Shown: positions 54,133 through 64,000 of the stretch, piece by piece
How the letters are laid out: each line of letters opens with the position of its first letter
Position numbering within the stretch: position 1 is the stretch's first letter
Assembly: GCF_016864575.1 (NCBI RefSeq)
Contig: NZ_CP044125.1
Span: forward strand, 3,950,001-4,014,000
From: Rhizobium sp. BG4
GTDB taxonomy: Bacteria > Pseudomonadota > Alphaproteobacteria > Rhizobiales > Rhizobiaceae
Direction of reading: 5' to 3'
Length of the DNA: 64,000 nucleotides
The notes under the pieces: generated by a model
Seen by the model: the letters and a program-made list of their open reading frames with translations, nothing else
The model's database searches: none
Told to the model about the DNA's origin: nothing
Made by a program: the position numbers and the translations under genes

Positions 54133-55959
54133 TCACTCCACCGTGACCGACTTGGCGAGATTGCGCGGCTGGTCGACATCCGTGCCCATGAAGACGGCCG
54201 TGTGATAGGCGAGCAACTGGATCGGCAGCGAGAAGATCATCGGCGCGATGATTTCATCGACATTCGGCAGCGTGATCGTCGCCATGGTCGGCAGCTTGGA
54301 GGCGCCGGCACCCGCTTCATCGGTGATGAAGATGATACGGCCGCCGCGGGCCGCGACTTCCTGCATGTTGGAAACGGTCTTTTCGAAGAAGCGGTCGTAG
54401 GGCGCGATGACGATGACGGGCATGTTCTCGTCGATCAGCGCGATCGGGCCGTGCTTGAGCTCACCGGCGGCATAGCCTTCGGCGTGGATATAGGAGATTT
54501 CCTTGAGCTTCAGCGCGCCTTCCATGGCCAGCGGGAAGCTGGTGCCACGGCCGAGATAGAGAACATCGCGGCACTTGGACAGCTCGCGCGACAGGCTTTC
54601 CATCTGCGGCTGGATGAGGTTCAGCACGCGGCTCATGATGCGCGGCATTTCCGAGAGATGCTTGACCAGAACCTTCTCGTCCTTGGCGCTGAGTACGCCG
54701 CGGGCCTTGGCGGCGCCGAGCGCCAGCGAGGCGAGCACGGCGAGCTGGCAGGTGAAGGCCTTGGTGGAGGCAACGCCGATCTCGGGACCGGCCATGATCG
54801 GGAAAACGGCATCGGATTCGCGGGCGATGGTCGACTCGCGAACATTGACGACGGCGCCGATCTTCAGGCCGTTGTCCTTGCAGTATCGCAGCGAGGCGAG
54901 CGTATCGGCGGTTTCGCCTGATTGAGAGATGAACAGTGCCGCCTGCGTCGGCTGCAGCGGCATTTCGCGGTAGCGGAATTCCGAGGCAACGTCGATCTCG
55001 ACGGGCAGGCGCGCATAGCGCTCGAACCAGTACTTGCCGACGAGACCGGCAAGATAGGCCGTGCCGCAGGCCGAGATCGCCAGGCTGCTGACCGACTTGA
55101 AATCGATCCCGGCGGCATTGGCGCCGATCGTATTCTCGGCGAAATTCACATAGTGGCTGAGCGCGTGGGAGATGACTTCCGGCTGCTCATAGATTTCCTT
55201 TTCCATGAAGTGGCGGTGATTGCCCTTGTCGACGACATAGGCCGTCGCCTGGGAAATCTGCTTCTGGCGCTTCACGACATTGCCGTTGAAATCGACGATC
55301 GTCGCGCCTTCGCGGGTGATGATCGCGCAGTCACCGTCGACGAGATAGGTGATTTCGTTGGTGAAGGGCGAAAGCGCTATGGCATCCGAGCCGAGGAACA
55401 TCTCGTGCTTGCCGTAGCCAATGGCGAGCGGCGGGCCGGAACGCGCGGCCATGATCGTGCCCGGATGATCCTTCAGCATCACCGCCAGCGCATAGGCGCC
55501 GGTGACGCGGTTCAGCATCTTCAGCATCGCCGCCTGCGGCTGCAGACCCTCGCGCAGATACTTCGCCATCAGGTGGGCGATGACTTCGGTATCCGTCTGG
55601 CTTTCGAAGACCGAGCCTTCGGCGGTCAGGTGATCGCGGATTTCCGAGAAGTTTTCGATGATGCCGTTATGGACGACGGCGACGCCTTCGACGAAATGCG
55701 GGTGGGCGTTGGTTTCGTTCGGAACGCCATGCGTTGCCCAGCGGGTGTGGGCGATACCGGTCGTGCCCGGCAGCGGCTCCGAATCAAGGCGCTTTTCGAG
55801 ATTGAAGAGCTTCCCCTCGGCGCGGCGGCGATCCATGACGCCGTCATGGACTGTCGCGACACCGGCGGAATCGTAACCCCGGTACTCCAGGCGCTTCAGC
55901 GCATCGACCAAACGCCCGGCAACCGGCTTGCTACCGACGATCCCAACGATACCACACAT
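54133..55959 (-). CDS. glmS: Glutamine--fructose-6-phosphate aminotransferase
   Basis: Makes glucosamine-6-phosphate from fructose-6-phosphate and glutamine, the first step to UDP-GlcNAc. The 608 residues start M-C-G-I-V-G-I, with the nucleophile Cys2 of the glutaminase domain (about 1-240), followed by two SIS sugar-isomerase domains (about 285-430 and 455-600) and the terminal D-Q-P-R-N-L-A-K-S-V-T-V-E. No ribozyme-like leader is visible upstream, as expected outside Gram-positive bacteria. It is 100 bp downstream of glmU on the same strand. Confidence 0.97.
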   Translation of the reverse strand: MCGIVGIVGSKPVAGRLVDALKRLEYRGYDSAGVATVHDGVMDRRRAEGKLFNLEKRLDSEPLPGTTGIAHTRWATHGVPNETNAHPHFVEGVAVVHNGIIENFSEIRDHLTAEGSVFESQTDTEVIAHLMAKYLREGLQPQAAMLKMLNRVTGAYALAVMLKDHPGTIMAARSGPPLAIGYGKHEMFLGSDAIALSPFTNEITYLVDGDCAIITREGATIVDFNGNVVKRQKQISQATAYVVDKGNHRHFMEKEIYEQPEVISHALSHYVNFAENTIGANAAGIDFKSVSSLAISACGTAYLAGLVGKYWFERYARLPVEIDVASEFRYREMPLQPTQAALFISQSGETADTLASLRYCKDNGLKIGAVVNVRESTIARESDAVFPIMAGPEIGVASTKAFTCQLAVLASLALGAAKARGVLSAKDEKVLVKHLSEMPRIMSRVLNLIQPQMESLSRELSKCRDVLYLGRGTSFPLAMEGALKLKEISYIHAEGYAAGELKHGPIALIDENMPVIVIAPYDRFFEKTVSNMQEVAARGGRIIFITDEAGAGASKLPTMATITLPNVDEIIAPMIFSLPIQLLAYHTAVFMGTDVDQPRNLAKSVTVE

Positions 55960-56059
55960 GAAATAATCCCCAACCGCTTCGAAATAGTGACGCCACTCCT
56001 AGCAATTTATTCTTATTTCTCAATCGGTCAGGCGGTCACTTTGGATTTCGGGCCGTAAC

Positions 56060-57421
56060 TCAGCCCTTGGCCTTCTTCTGAGCCTTGATTGCCAGGGCGC
56101 GCTCGCGCAGCAGCTTGGCACGGTCAGGCTTTATTTCCTGTCGCGCGCGGCCGAATGCGAGAGCATCACCGGGGACATCATCGGTGATGACGCTGCCGGA
56201 CGCAATGTAAGCGCCATCCCCAATCTGGACAGGTGCGACCAGCGAGCTGTTCGACCCAATGAAGGCGTTGGCACCGATTCTGGTCTCGTGCTTGTTCACC
56301 CCGTCGTAATTGCAGGTGATCGTCCCTGCCCCGATATTGGTGTGCGCACCGACCACGGCGTCGCCGATATAGGTCAGATGGTTGACCTTGGCGCCCTCGG
56401 CGATCTTGCCATTCTTTACCTCGCAGAAATTGCCGACCTTCGATCCCTCGCCGAGATCGGCACCGGGGCGCAGGCGGGCGAACGGGCCGACGGTGGCGCC
56501 GGCGCTGACATGGGCGCCCTCGATATGCGAGAAGGCATGGATGACGGCGCCGCTGTCGATCGTGACACCGGGGCCGAAAACGACATTCGGCTCGATCAGC
56601 GCATCCTGACCGATGACGGTGTCATGCGACAGGAAAACCGTTTCTGGCGCGACCATCGAGACGCCTGAGATCATCAGCTCGTGGCGGCGGCGCTCCTGCC
56701 AGAGGCGCTCGATATTGGCGAGCTCGGCACGGTTGTTGCAGCCGGTCATTTCGACCTCCGGCGCATCAACGGCCGTAACGCGCCCACCGAGCGAGCGGGC
56801 GATCTCGACGAGATCGGTCAGATAATATTCGCCCTTGGCATTGCTGTTGCCGATGCGGGCAAGCAGATCGAGAGCCTTGCGGCCGTTGATCGCCATCAGG
56901 CCGCTGTTACACCACTTGACGGCGCGCTCGGCATCCGTCGCATCCTTTTCCTCGCGGATGGCGATCAACTCGCCATCCCTGACGAGCAGGCGGCCGTAGC
57001 CGGTGGGCTTTTCGGTGTGGAAACCGATGACGACGATGTCGCTGCCATCGGCCAAGCCCTGACGTGCTGCCTTCAGCGGCCCATCGGTCTGCAGCGGCAC
57101 ATCACCATAGGTGACGAGGATGTCGTCATAGCCGCGGGCGATCGCCTCGCGTGCGGCGAGCACGGCATGGCCGGTGCCAAGCCGCTCCTTCTGCAGATGC
57201 GTCTCGACAGCAACGCTACCGATCGCGGCCGCCTTCGCAACCTCATCGGCATCACGGCCGACGACGAGCGCAACCGACGAAATACCCGCCTTCGAGACCG
57301 CATCGACCACGTGCGCGATCATTGGCCGGTTGGCGACCGGATGCAGAACCTTCGACTTCGAAGACTTCATGCGGGTGCTGTCGCCGGCGGCGAGAATGAC
57401 GGCAAGGCAGGTGCGTTCCAT
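56060..57421 (-). CDS. glmU: Bifunctional GlmU acetyltransferase / UDP-GlcNAc pyrophosphorylase
   Basis: Acetylates glucosamine-1-phosphate and then uridylylates it to UDP-GlcNAc. The 453 residues have an N-terminal nucleotidyltransferase domain with L-A-A-G-x-S-T-R-M-K-S (10-20) and a C-terminal left-handed beta helix of hexapeptide repeats (about 255-430) carrying N-Y-D-G-V-N-K and the acetyl-CoA site. The ATG at 57421 gives the standard M-E-R-T-C-L-A-V-I-L-A-A-G; an upstream in-frame start adds seven residues. glmS follows, so both ends of the amino-sugar pathway are together. Confidence 0.96.
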   Translation of the reverse strand: MERTCLAVILAAGDSTRMKSSKSKVLHPVANRPMIAHVVDAVSKAGISSVALVVGRDADEVAKAAAIGSVAVETHLQKERLGTGHAVLAAREAIARGYDDILVTYGDVPLQTDGPLKAARQGLADGSDIVVIGFHTEKPTGYGRLLVRDGELIAIREEKDATDAERAVKWCNSGLMAINGRKALDLLARIGNSNAKGEYYLTDLVEIARSLGGRVTAVDAPEVEMTGCNNRAELANIERLWQERRRHELMISGVSMVAPETVFLSHDTVIGQDALIEPNVVFGPGVTIDSGAVIHAFSHIEGAHVSAGATVGPFARLRPGADLGEGSKVGNFCEVKNGKIAEGAKVNHLTYIGDAVVGAHTNIGAGTITCNYDGVNKHETRIGANAFIGSNSSLVAPVQIGDGAYIASGSVITDDVPGDALAFGRARQEIKPDRAKLLRERALAIKAQKKAKG

Positions 57422-57512
57422 GTGCAGGCTCCGGGAATCCATTATTCGACGCTTTGCTGTGACATAGCAGCAAGGCGAAGCGGCGACAAAGATGAAAAAT
57501 CGGCTTACGCCG

Positions 57513-58253
57513 CTAGGCCGAGACGCGGCTGATCGTCAGAAAGGCTTCATGGACGTGATCGCGCCCATCGATGATCACGTCTTCCATCGCCTTGCGGGTA
57601 GCCGCGACATCACCGGCGGCGATCATATCGACGATGCGCATATGGGTGTCGGCGATATTGGAAAAGCCGTTCTGAGATGGCGGCGTGCTGATGCGGAACA
57701 TGCCGACGAGTGCGGCCTCGATCAGGCTTCCGAGCGTGCGCATGAAGGGATTGTGCGAGGCATCGGCGACCGCCAGGTGAAAGCGAAGGTCGGCGAGCGC
57801 CAGGCTTTCGGTCGTGTGCCCGGGCTCGGCCATGACAAGCGCCAGTTCGCGGAGGTGGGCGATATCGTCGCCGGTGGCGCGTTCCGCCACCAGGCCTGCG
57901 GCGAAGGGCTCGAAGGCCAGACGGATATCGTAGAGCTGCAGCAGGAACTCTTCGGTGACGCCATTGTCGAAATGCCAGGCGATGATCTCGCTGTCGAACA
58001 TGTTCCAGAGGTTCTTCTCCGTCACACGCGTACCGACGCGGGCCTTGGCGACGACCATGCCCTTGGCGGCCAGCGTCTTCATCGTTTCGCGAAGAACAGT
58101 GCGCGATACCTTGAAACGCTGGGCGAGCTCCGCGTCGCCAGGCAGAATGGAGCCGACCGGATATGTTCCGGCGACCATGGCCCTGCCAAGCTCGTCCACG
58201 ACCTGCGCGTGGCTCGTCCGCGTTTTCCGTCCCGCCTTGCGGGTATCAAGCAT
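57513..58253 (-). CDS. FadR-type GntR family transcriptional regulator
   Basis: 246 residues. The N-terminal winged helix (about residues 15-80) shows the GntR pattern: I-L-P-G-D-A-E-L-A-Q-R-F-K-V-S-R-T-V-L-R-E-T-M-K-T-L-A-A-K-G-M-V. The C-terminal FCD domain has R-L-A-F-E-P, D-L-R-F-H-L-A-V-A-D-A-S-H-N-P and H-x-R-I-V-D-M-I. FCD proteins sense small sugar acids or organic acids, with a metal site formed by Asp and His residues as here. It is the last gene of the YtfQ-type transporter unit, 27 bp after yjfF, and is probably its local regulator. A TTG four codons upstream is an alternative start. Confidence 0.9.
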   Translation of the reverse strand: MLDTRKAGRKTRTSHAQVVDELGRAMVAGTYPVGSILPGDAELAQRFKVSRTVLRETMKTLAAKGMVVAKARVGTRVTEKNLWNMFDSEIIAWHFDNGVTEEFLLQLYDIRLAFEPFAAGLVAERATGDDIAHLRELALVMAEPGHTTESLALADLRFHLAVADASHNPFMRTLGSLIEAALVGMFRISTPPSQNGFSNIADTHMRIVDMIAAGDVAATRKAMEDVIIDGRDHVHEAFLTISRVSA

Positions 58254-58280
58254 TCTGCTGCGCAAGCAACACGTCCTCCG

Positions 58281-59249
58281 TCAGGCATACCTCTTGTTCA
58301 GGCTGGAAAGGAACAGAATGGCCTTCTGCATCAAGATGAATGCGAAGAGCAGAAGCCCGATCAAGATCTTCGTCCACCAGCTCGACAGGGTTCCGTCGAA
58401 GGTGATGTATGTCTGAATGAGCCCCTGTATCAGGAGACCGATAAAGGTTCCCGCTACGAATCCTGCACCCCCAGTCAGCAGCGTCCCTCCGATGACGACC
58501 GCTGCGATGGCGTCGAGCTCGACGCCCACCGCTGCAAGGGAATAACCGGCCGACGTATAGAGAGAAAAAACGATTCCGGATAGGCCCGCCAAAAAGCCCG
58601 AAAGCGCGTAGATCTGGATAGTGGTCTTGGCCACCGGAACGCCCATCAACTCTGCCGTTTGAACCCCGCCGCCGAGCGCGTAGACGTTGGTACCGAAGCG
58701 AGTGCGGTGGGCGAGGAAGATGCCCGCCGCAAAGACGATCAGCATGATGGCACCGATCAGCGTCAGGCGCCCGCCGCCCGGCAGACGGTAATAGATGCCC
58801 GTCAGCGTCGTGTAGTATTCGTGCTCGATCGGGATGCTGTCGATCGACAGCACGTAGGACATGCCGCGGGCCAGGAACATGCCGGCGAGCGTGACGATGA
58901 AGGGCGGCATTTTCAGGTAATGGATGACCGCGCCCATCAGGCCGCCAAAGGCGGTGGTGATGACGAGCACCATGGCGAAGGCAACGAGCGGATGAACGGT
59001 CGTGTCACGCAGGACGACGGCGAGGAAGACGCCGGTGAAGGCGATCACCGAACCGATGGACAGATCGATGCCGCCCGAGATGATGACGAAAGTCATGCCG
59101 ACGGCGGCAATGCCGAGGAAAGCGTTGTCGGTCAGAAGATTACCGGCGACGCGGGTCGACAGCATGTTCGGATATTGCAGCGCGCAGGCCGCATAGGACA
59201 GGATGAAGATGACGATCGTGGCGAGCAGAGGCAGGTAACGGGAATTCAT
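58281..59249 (-). CDS. yjfF: Sugar ABC transporter permease, YjfF type
   Basis: 322 residues with about ten hydrophobic segments, of the BPD_transp_2 (RbsC-like) family. The signature G-M-T-F-V-I-I-S-G-G-I-D-L-S-I-G-S-V-I-A is at about residues 55-75, and a second conserved patch is G-V-E-L-D-A-I-A-A-V-V-I-G-G-T-L-L-T-G-G. In E. coli YjfF pairs with YtfT in a galactofuranose importer. It overlaps the second permease gene by 4 bp. The start at 59249 is the first good one after that overlap. Confidence 0.88.
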   Translation of the reverse strand: MNSRYLPLLATIVIFILSYAACALQYPNMLSTRVAGNLLTDNAFLGIAAVGMTFVIISGGIDLSIGSVIAFTGVFLAVVLRDTTVHPLVAFAMVLVITTAFGGLMGAVIHYLKMPPFIVTLAGMFLARGMSYVLSIDSIPIEHEYYTTLTGIYYRLPGGGRLTLIGAIMLIVFAAGIFLAHRTRFGTNVYALGGGVQTAELMGVPVAKTTIQIYALSGFLAGLSGIVFSLYTSAGYSLAAVGVELDAIAAVVIGGTLLTGGAGFVAGTFIGLLIQGLIQTYITFDGTLSSWWTKILIGLLLFAFILMQKAILFLSSLNKRYA

Positions 59250-60270
59250 TTCGGCTGCTCCACGCGCACGCCCGCGCTCTCCACCGGCTTGCGGCTGAAG
59301 AAGGCGGCTGCCGATTGCAGCGCCGGCGACTGGATGATGAGAATGACGAGGATGATGATCGCCTTGATGATCAGGTTGAACTCCGGCGGAAAGCCGGAAA
59401 GCAGGATACCTGTATTGACCGCCTGAATGATCATCGCGCCGATCAGCGACCCCAGGATGCTGAAGCGGCCGCCGAGCAGCGAGTTGCCGCCGACGACCAC
59501 CGCCAGGATGGCGTCGAGCTCCAGCCACAGACCGGCATTGTTGGCATCGGCGCCCTTGATGTCGGCGGCGACGATGATGCCGGCGATCGCCGCGCAGAGC
59601 GCGCTCAGCATATAGACGGCCATCAGCAGCACCGGGGTACGAACCCCCGAGAGCGTGCTGGCGCGTCTGTTGATGCCGACGGCCTCGACCAGCATGCCGA
59701 GCGCTGTTCGGCGCACCAGCAGTATGACGATCGCGCCGACGAGCAGCCAGATGACCACCGGCATCGGCAGATAGGCGAAGGAGCCGCTGCCGAAGAAGAT
59801 CAGGCCTGGATCGTTGAAGGTCATGATCACGCCTTCGGTGATCAGCTGCGCGATGCCGCGGCCCGCGACCATCAGCACCAGCGTGGCGATGATCGGCTGG
59901 ATGTTGAGGATGGCGACGAGGAAGCCGTTCCAGACACCACAGAGCAAACCGACCGCCAGCGTGACGACGAGCGTATAGGCCAGCGAATTGCCCGAAACGA
60001 TCGACGAGGCCGCGACCGCGCCGCAGATAGCGATGACGGCGCCGACCGAGAGGTCGATGCCCTTGGTGGCGATGACGAGCGTCATGCCGATCGCCAGCAG
60101 CGCCACGGGCGCGCCGCGGTTCAGCACGTCGATGAGGCTGCCGTAGAGCCGGTCATTTTGAACAACGACGTTAAAGAATTGCGGGAACATGATGAAATTC
60201 AATGAAAGAATGACAACAAGCGCAATCAATTGCGGCGCCAGGCGGATGGCGAGCGCCTTAAGTGAGGAAC

Positions 60271-60274
<4 letters not shown>
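59246..60274 (-). CDS. ytfT: Sugar ABC transporter permease, YtfT type
   Basis: 342 residues, the partner of the YjfF-like permease and of the same family: G-M-T-L-V-I-A-T-K-G-I-D-L-S-V-G-A-V and L-E-L-D-A-I-L-A-V-V-V-G-G-N-S-L-L-G-G. It has about ten membrane segments. It overlaps the ATPase gene by 4 bp upstream and yjfF by 4 bp downstream, so the three are translationally coupled. Two different permeases in one unit is the arrangement expected for YtfT/YjfF. Confidence 0.88.
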
Positions 60275-61794
<1,520 letters not shown>

Positions 61795-61913
61795 GGTCCG
61801 GCCGTTTCCTGATATGCACCCCGTCATGCCGTTGCAAATGCGGGACATGACGTCCGCACGCAGAGGCAGTCCCGCACCGGTCCATGATGGGCCGGTGCGG
61901 TTCCAGCGTCAAA

Positions 61914-62876
61914 TCAGTAGCCCTGACCCTTCTTCTCCTCGTAGACCTTCATCGGATCGTCGGCCTGCGTGTAGAGCTTGGATTCCGTCTGGATCCACTT
62001 CGGCGGTGCCTTCTTGTCCTTCAGATACGCATCGAGCGCATCGAAGGCCGGACCCGCCATGTTCGGCGTCAGCTCGACCGTGGCGTTCGCCTCGCCGTCA
62101 GCCATCGCCTTGAAGAGATCCGGAACGGAGTCGATCGAGATCGTCAGGATGTCCTTGCCCGGCTTCAGGCCGGCTTCCTTGATCGCCTGGATGGCGCCGA
62201 CGGCCATGTCGTCGTTATGGGCGTAGAGGGCGCAGATATCCTTGCCGCCGTTCTCCGCCTTCAGGAAGCTTTCCATGACTTCCTTGCCCTTGGCGCGGGT
62301 GAAGTCGCCGGTCTGGCTGCGGACGATCTTCAGGTTGTTATGACCCTTGATGGCTTCCTCGAAGCCCTTCTTGCGGGCGATCGCCGGCGAGGAACCGGTC
62401 GTGCCCTGAAGCTCGACGATGTTGCACTTCTTGTCGCCGACGGTCTTGACCAGCCAGTCACCGGCAACCTTGCCTTCATGGACCTGATCCGAGGTCACGG
62501 CGGTGAGGTAGAGATCCTCCGGCGCCTTGATCGTGCGGTCGAGCAGGATGACCGGGATATCGGCTTCCTTGGCTTCCTTCAGGACGGCATCCCAGCCGGT
62601 TTCGACAACAGGTGCGAGCAGGATGGCGTTGACGCCCTGGGCGATGAAGGAGCGGATCGCCTTGATCTGGTTTTCCTGCTTCTGCTGAGCATCGGAGAAC
62701 TTGAGATCGATGCCGCGCTTCTCGGCCTGCTGCTTGGTCACGGTCGTTTCGGCAGCGCGCCAGCCCGATTCCGAGCCGATCTGCGAAAAGCCGACAACGA
62801 GACCGGCGGCCTGGGCCGAACCGAACATGCAGGCAGCCAGAATCGTGGCACTCAAGAGTGCAGTTTTCAGTTTCAT
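61914..62876 (-). CDS. ytfQ: Periplasmic sugar-binding protein, YtfQ type
   Basis: 320 residues: a signal peptide (MKLKTALLSATILAACMFGSAQA) then a Peripla_BP_4 fold with V-G-F-S-Q-I-G-S-E-S-G-W-R-A-A near the N-terminus, V-I-L-L-D-R-T-I and A-H-N-D-D-M-A-V-G-A-I-Q-A-I. This matches YtfQ, the galactofuranose-binding protein of E. coli. The start at 62876 follows GGGAGAGACAATC. It is the first gene of the transporter unit, followed by ytfR 119 bp downstream. Confidence 0.92.
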   Translation of the reverse strand: MKLKTALLSATILAACMFGSAQAAGLVVGFSQIGSESGWRAAETTVTKQQAEKRGIDLKFSDAQQKQENQIKAIRSFIAQGVNAILLAPVVETGWDAVLKEAKEADIPVILLDRTIKAPEDLYLTAVTSDQVHEGKVAGDWLVKTVGDKKCNIVELQGTTGSSPAIARKKGFEEAIKGHNNLKIVRSQTGDFTRAKGKEVMESFLKAENGGKDICALYAHNDDMAVGAIQAIKEAGLKPGKDILTISIDSVPDLFKAMADGEANATVELTPNMAGPAFDALDAYLKDKKAPPKWIQTESKLYTQADDPMKVYEEKKGQGY

Positions 62877-62935
62877 GATTGTCTCTCCCAAAAGGCCGCC
62901 TCCTCGCGGCACGAGAGTCAAAAAATCATATAGTA

Positions 62936-62947
62936 TTACTTTTGTAA
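62936..62947 (-). promoter_or_regulatory. Possible operator upstream of ytfQ
   Basis: TTAC-TTTT-GTAA palindrome 60 bp before the ytfQ start, inside an AT-rich stretch (62920-62960) that should contain the promoter. A 4-bp spaced palindrome of this kind could bind the GntR regulator encoded at the end of the same unit. Weak evidence. Confidence 0.35.
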
Positions 62948-62973
62948 ATCGTAATTCTAGCATGCAGTGCAGC

Positions 62974-63002
62974 AAAAAAGGCGCCCCTATCGGAGCGCCT
63001 TT
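62974..63002 (-). terminator. Intrinsic terminator of the BMP-family gene
   Basis: AAAGGCGC and GCGCCTTT with partial pairing of the loop (CCCTATCGGA). The run of A at 62974-62979 becomes a T run for leftward transcripts. It is 28 bp after that gene's stop. Confidence 0.8.
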
Positions 63003-63029
63003 CGCAATCGCAAAAGTTGCGGCCGGATA

Positions 63030-64000
63030 TTATTGCGGCAGCTTGTCGTCGACGCCTTCGACGTAGAAGTTCATGCCGAGCAGCGTGCCGTCATCAGCCT
63101 TCTCGCCGGCCTTCAGCCAGGGCGTACCGTCCTGCTTGTTGATCGGGCCGGTGAAGGGATGCAGTTCACCGGACTTGATCTTGGCTTCGGTATCCTGCGC
63201 CATCTTCTTCACGTCGTCAGGCATGTTGGTGTAGTCGGCCATCTTGAGGATACCGTCCTTCAGGCCATCCCAGCTCTGCTCGGACTTCCAGGTGCCGTCG
63301 AGCAGCGCGTGAACGCGCTTGGAGTAGTAGTTGCCCCAGGTGTCGACGATCGCCGTCAGCTGTGCCTTCGGGCCGGCTGCGATCATGTCGGAGGCCTGAC
63401 CGAAGGCGTGGATGCCGCGCTCTTCAGCAACCTGCATCGGCGCGGTCGTGTCGGTGTGCTGCGTCAGGACGTCGACGCCCTGGTCGATCATCGCCTTGGC
63501 GGCATCGGCTTCCTTGCCCGGGTCGAACCAGGTGTTGACCCATATGACCTTCAGCTTGAAGCTCGGGTCGACGGACTTGGCGCCCTGCTCGAAGGAGTTG
63601 ATGCCCATCACGACTTCAGGAATCGGGAAGGAGGCGATGTAGGCAGCGCCGTGGTTCTTCGAGGTCTTGGCAGCGATCTGGCCGAGGATGTAGCGGCCTT
63701 CGTAGAAACGCGAGTTGTAGGTCGCGAGATTCGGGCCGGTCTTGTAGCCGGTGCCGTGTTCGAACTTCACGTTCGGGAACTTGGCGGCAACCTTGACGGT
63801 CGCGTCCATGAAGCCGAAGGAGGTCGTGAAGATCAGCTTGCAGCCGGAACGGGCGAGACGCTCGATGGCGCGCTCGGCGTCCGGGCCTTCCGGCACGTTT
63901 TCGAGGTAAGGCGTTTCGATCTTGTCGCCGAATTCCTTCTGGATCTGCTGGCGGCCGAGATCGTGTGCCTGCGAGTAGCCGCCGTCGGTGTGCGAACCGA
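63030..64000 (-). CDS. BMP family ABC transporter substrate-binding protein (5' end outside window)
   Basis: The last 323 residues of a periplasmic lipoprotein or binding protein of the BMP/PnrA family (purine nucleosides in the known cases). The frame is open to the right edge and reads S-H-T-D-G-G-Y-S-Q-A-H-D-L-G-R at the start of the visible part, then L-A-R-S-G-C-K-L-I-F-T-T-S-F-G, and D-V-L-T-Q-H-T-D-T-T-A-P near residue 200. The signal sequence and first approximately 35 residues are missing. It has its own terminator and is upstream of, but separate from, the YtfQ unit. Confidence 0.9.
   Translation of the reverse strand, partial: GSHTDGGYSQAHDLGRQQIQKEFGDKIETPYLENVPEGPDAERAIERLARSGCKLIFTTSFGFMDATVKVAAKFPNVKFEHGTGYKTGPNLATYNSRFYEGRYILGQIAAKTSKNHGAAYIASFPIPEVVMGINSFEQGAKSVDPSFKLKVIWVNTWFDPGKEADAAKAMIDQGVDVLTQHTDTTAPMQVAEERGIHAFGQASDMIAAGPKAQLTAIVDTWGNYYSKRVHALLDGTWKSEQSWDGLKDGILKMADYTNMPDDVKKMAQDTEAKIKSGELHPFTGPINKQDGTPWLKAGEKADDGTLLGMNFYVEGVDDKLPQ

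Noticed and set aside
55960..56059. glmS ribozyme/riboswitch in front of glmS
   Set aside because: The leader is only 100 bp to glmU, with no resemblance to the ribozyme core, and this RNA is restricted to Gram-positive bacteria and relatives.

Overview
The window is chromosomal DNA from an alphaproteobacterium of the family Rhizobiaceae, most likely the genus Rhizobium. The evidence is high-GC coding sequence, the tmk-holB-metG-tatD-MBL and coaD-ppiA-ppiB-queA-tgt gene orders, an IalB-family protein, GTTC-N7-GTTC SOS boxes, EcfG-type (GGAAC-N16/17-CGTT) stress promoters and a glnBA operon behind a sigma-54 site. About 58 protein genes, one tRNA gene and one complete insertion sequence are annotated. 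trpD (left edge) and a BMP-family binding protein (right edge) are cut by the window.

Layout. 1-2.8 kb: trpD and ppiD. 3-5 kb: a cluster of small envelope and stress proteins, three of them behind near-perfect EcfG promoters, then tRNA-Ser(UGA). 5.1-7.6 kb: a solitary 822-residue fusion of a GMC-type flavoprotein to a Gfo/Idh/MocA-like domain. 7.8-16.3 kb: rightward housekeeping genes (rlpA, a PBP5-like protein, tmk, holB, metG, tatD, an MBL hydrolase), with a TauE-like exporter on the other strand. 16.3-18.0 kb: a Xer/dif-like site with an ISNCY-type (IS1202-like) element placed 5 bp away. 18-20 kb: panC-panB. 20-22.6 kb: HxlR regulator, FabF-like synthase, DUF4864 protein. 22.6-26.5 kb: queuosine genes, cyclophilins and coaD. 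26.7-30.7 kb: three small proteins and an uncharacterised four-gene flavoprotein/membrane operon. 30.8-41 kb: gyrA, marC, ssb/uvrA, GNAT, DUF72, nnr. 41-47.3 kb: glnB-glnA, hspQ, ialB, a peptide-type binding protein and a FrnE-like protein. 47.3-57.4 kb: mfd-sdhE, recG (broken by two frameshifts), DUF502, glmS, glmU. 57.5-64 kb: a GntR regulator, a YtfQ-YtfR-YtfT-YjfF sugar ABC transporter and the BMP-family protein.

The main result is that this window seems to contain the chromosome terminus. A 28-bp dif-like site lies at 16312-16339. The FtsK-orienting octamer GGGNAGGG reverses polarity there: by eye, all 4 copies to the left are on the + strand and all 9 to the right (outside the IS) are on the - strand, so every copy points at the site. 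An IS1202-like element sits exactly one 5-bp target duplication from the XerC-like arm. Other points of interest are the GMC/Gfo-Idh fusion, the EcfG stress cluster, the doubly frameshifted recG, a PBP5-like protein with two altered catalytic motifs, a Tgt lacking two zinc-ligand cysteines, and a twin operator in front of the HxlR regulator.
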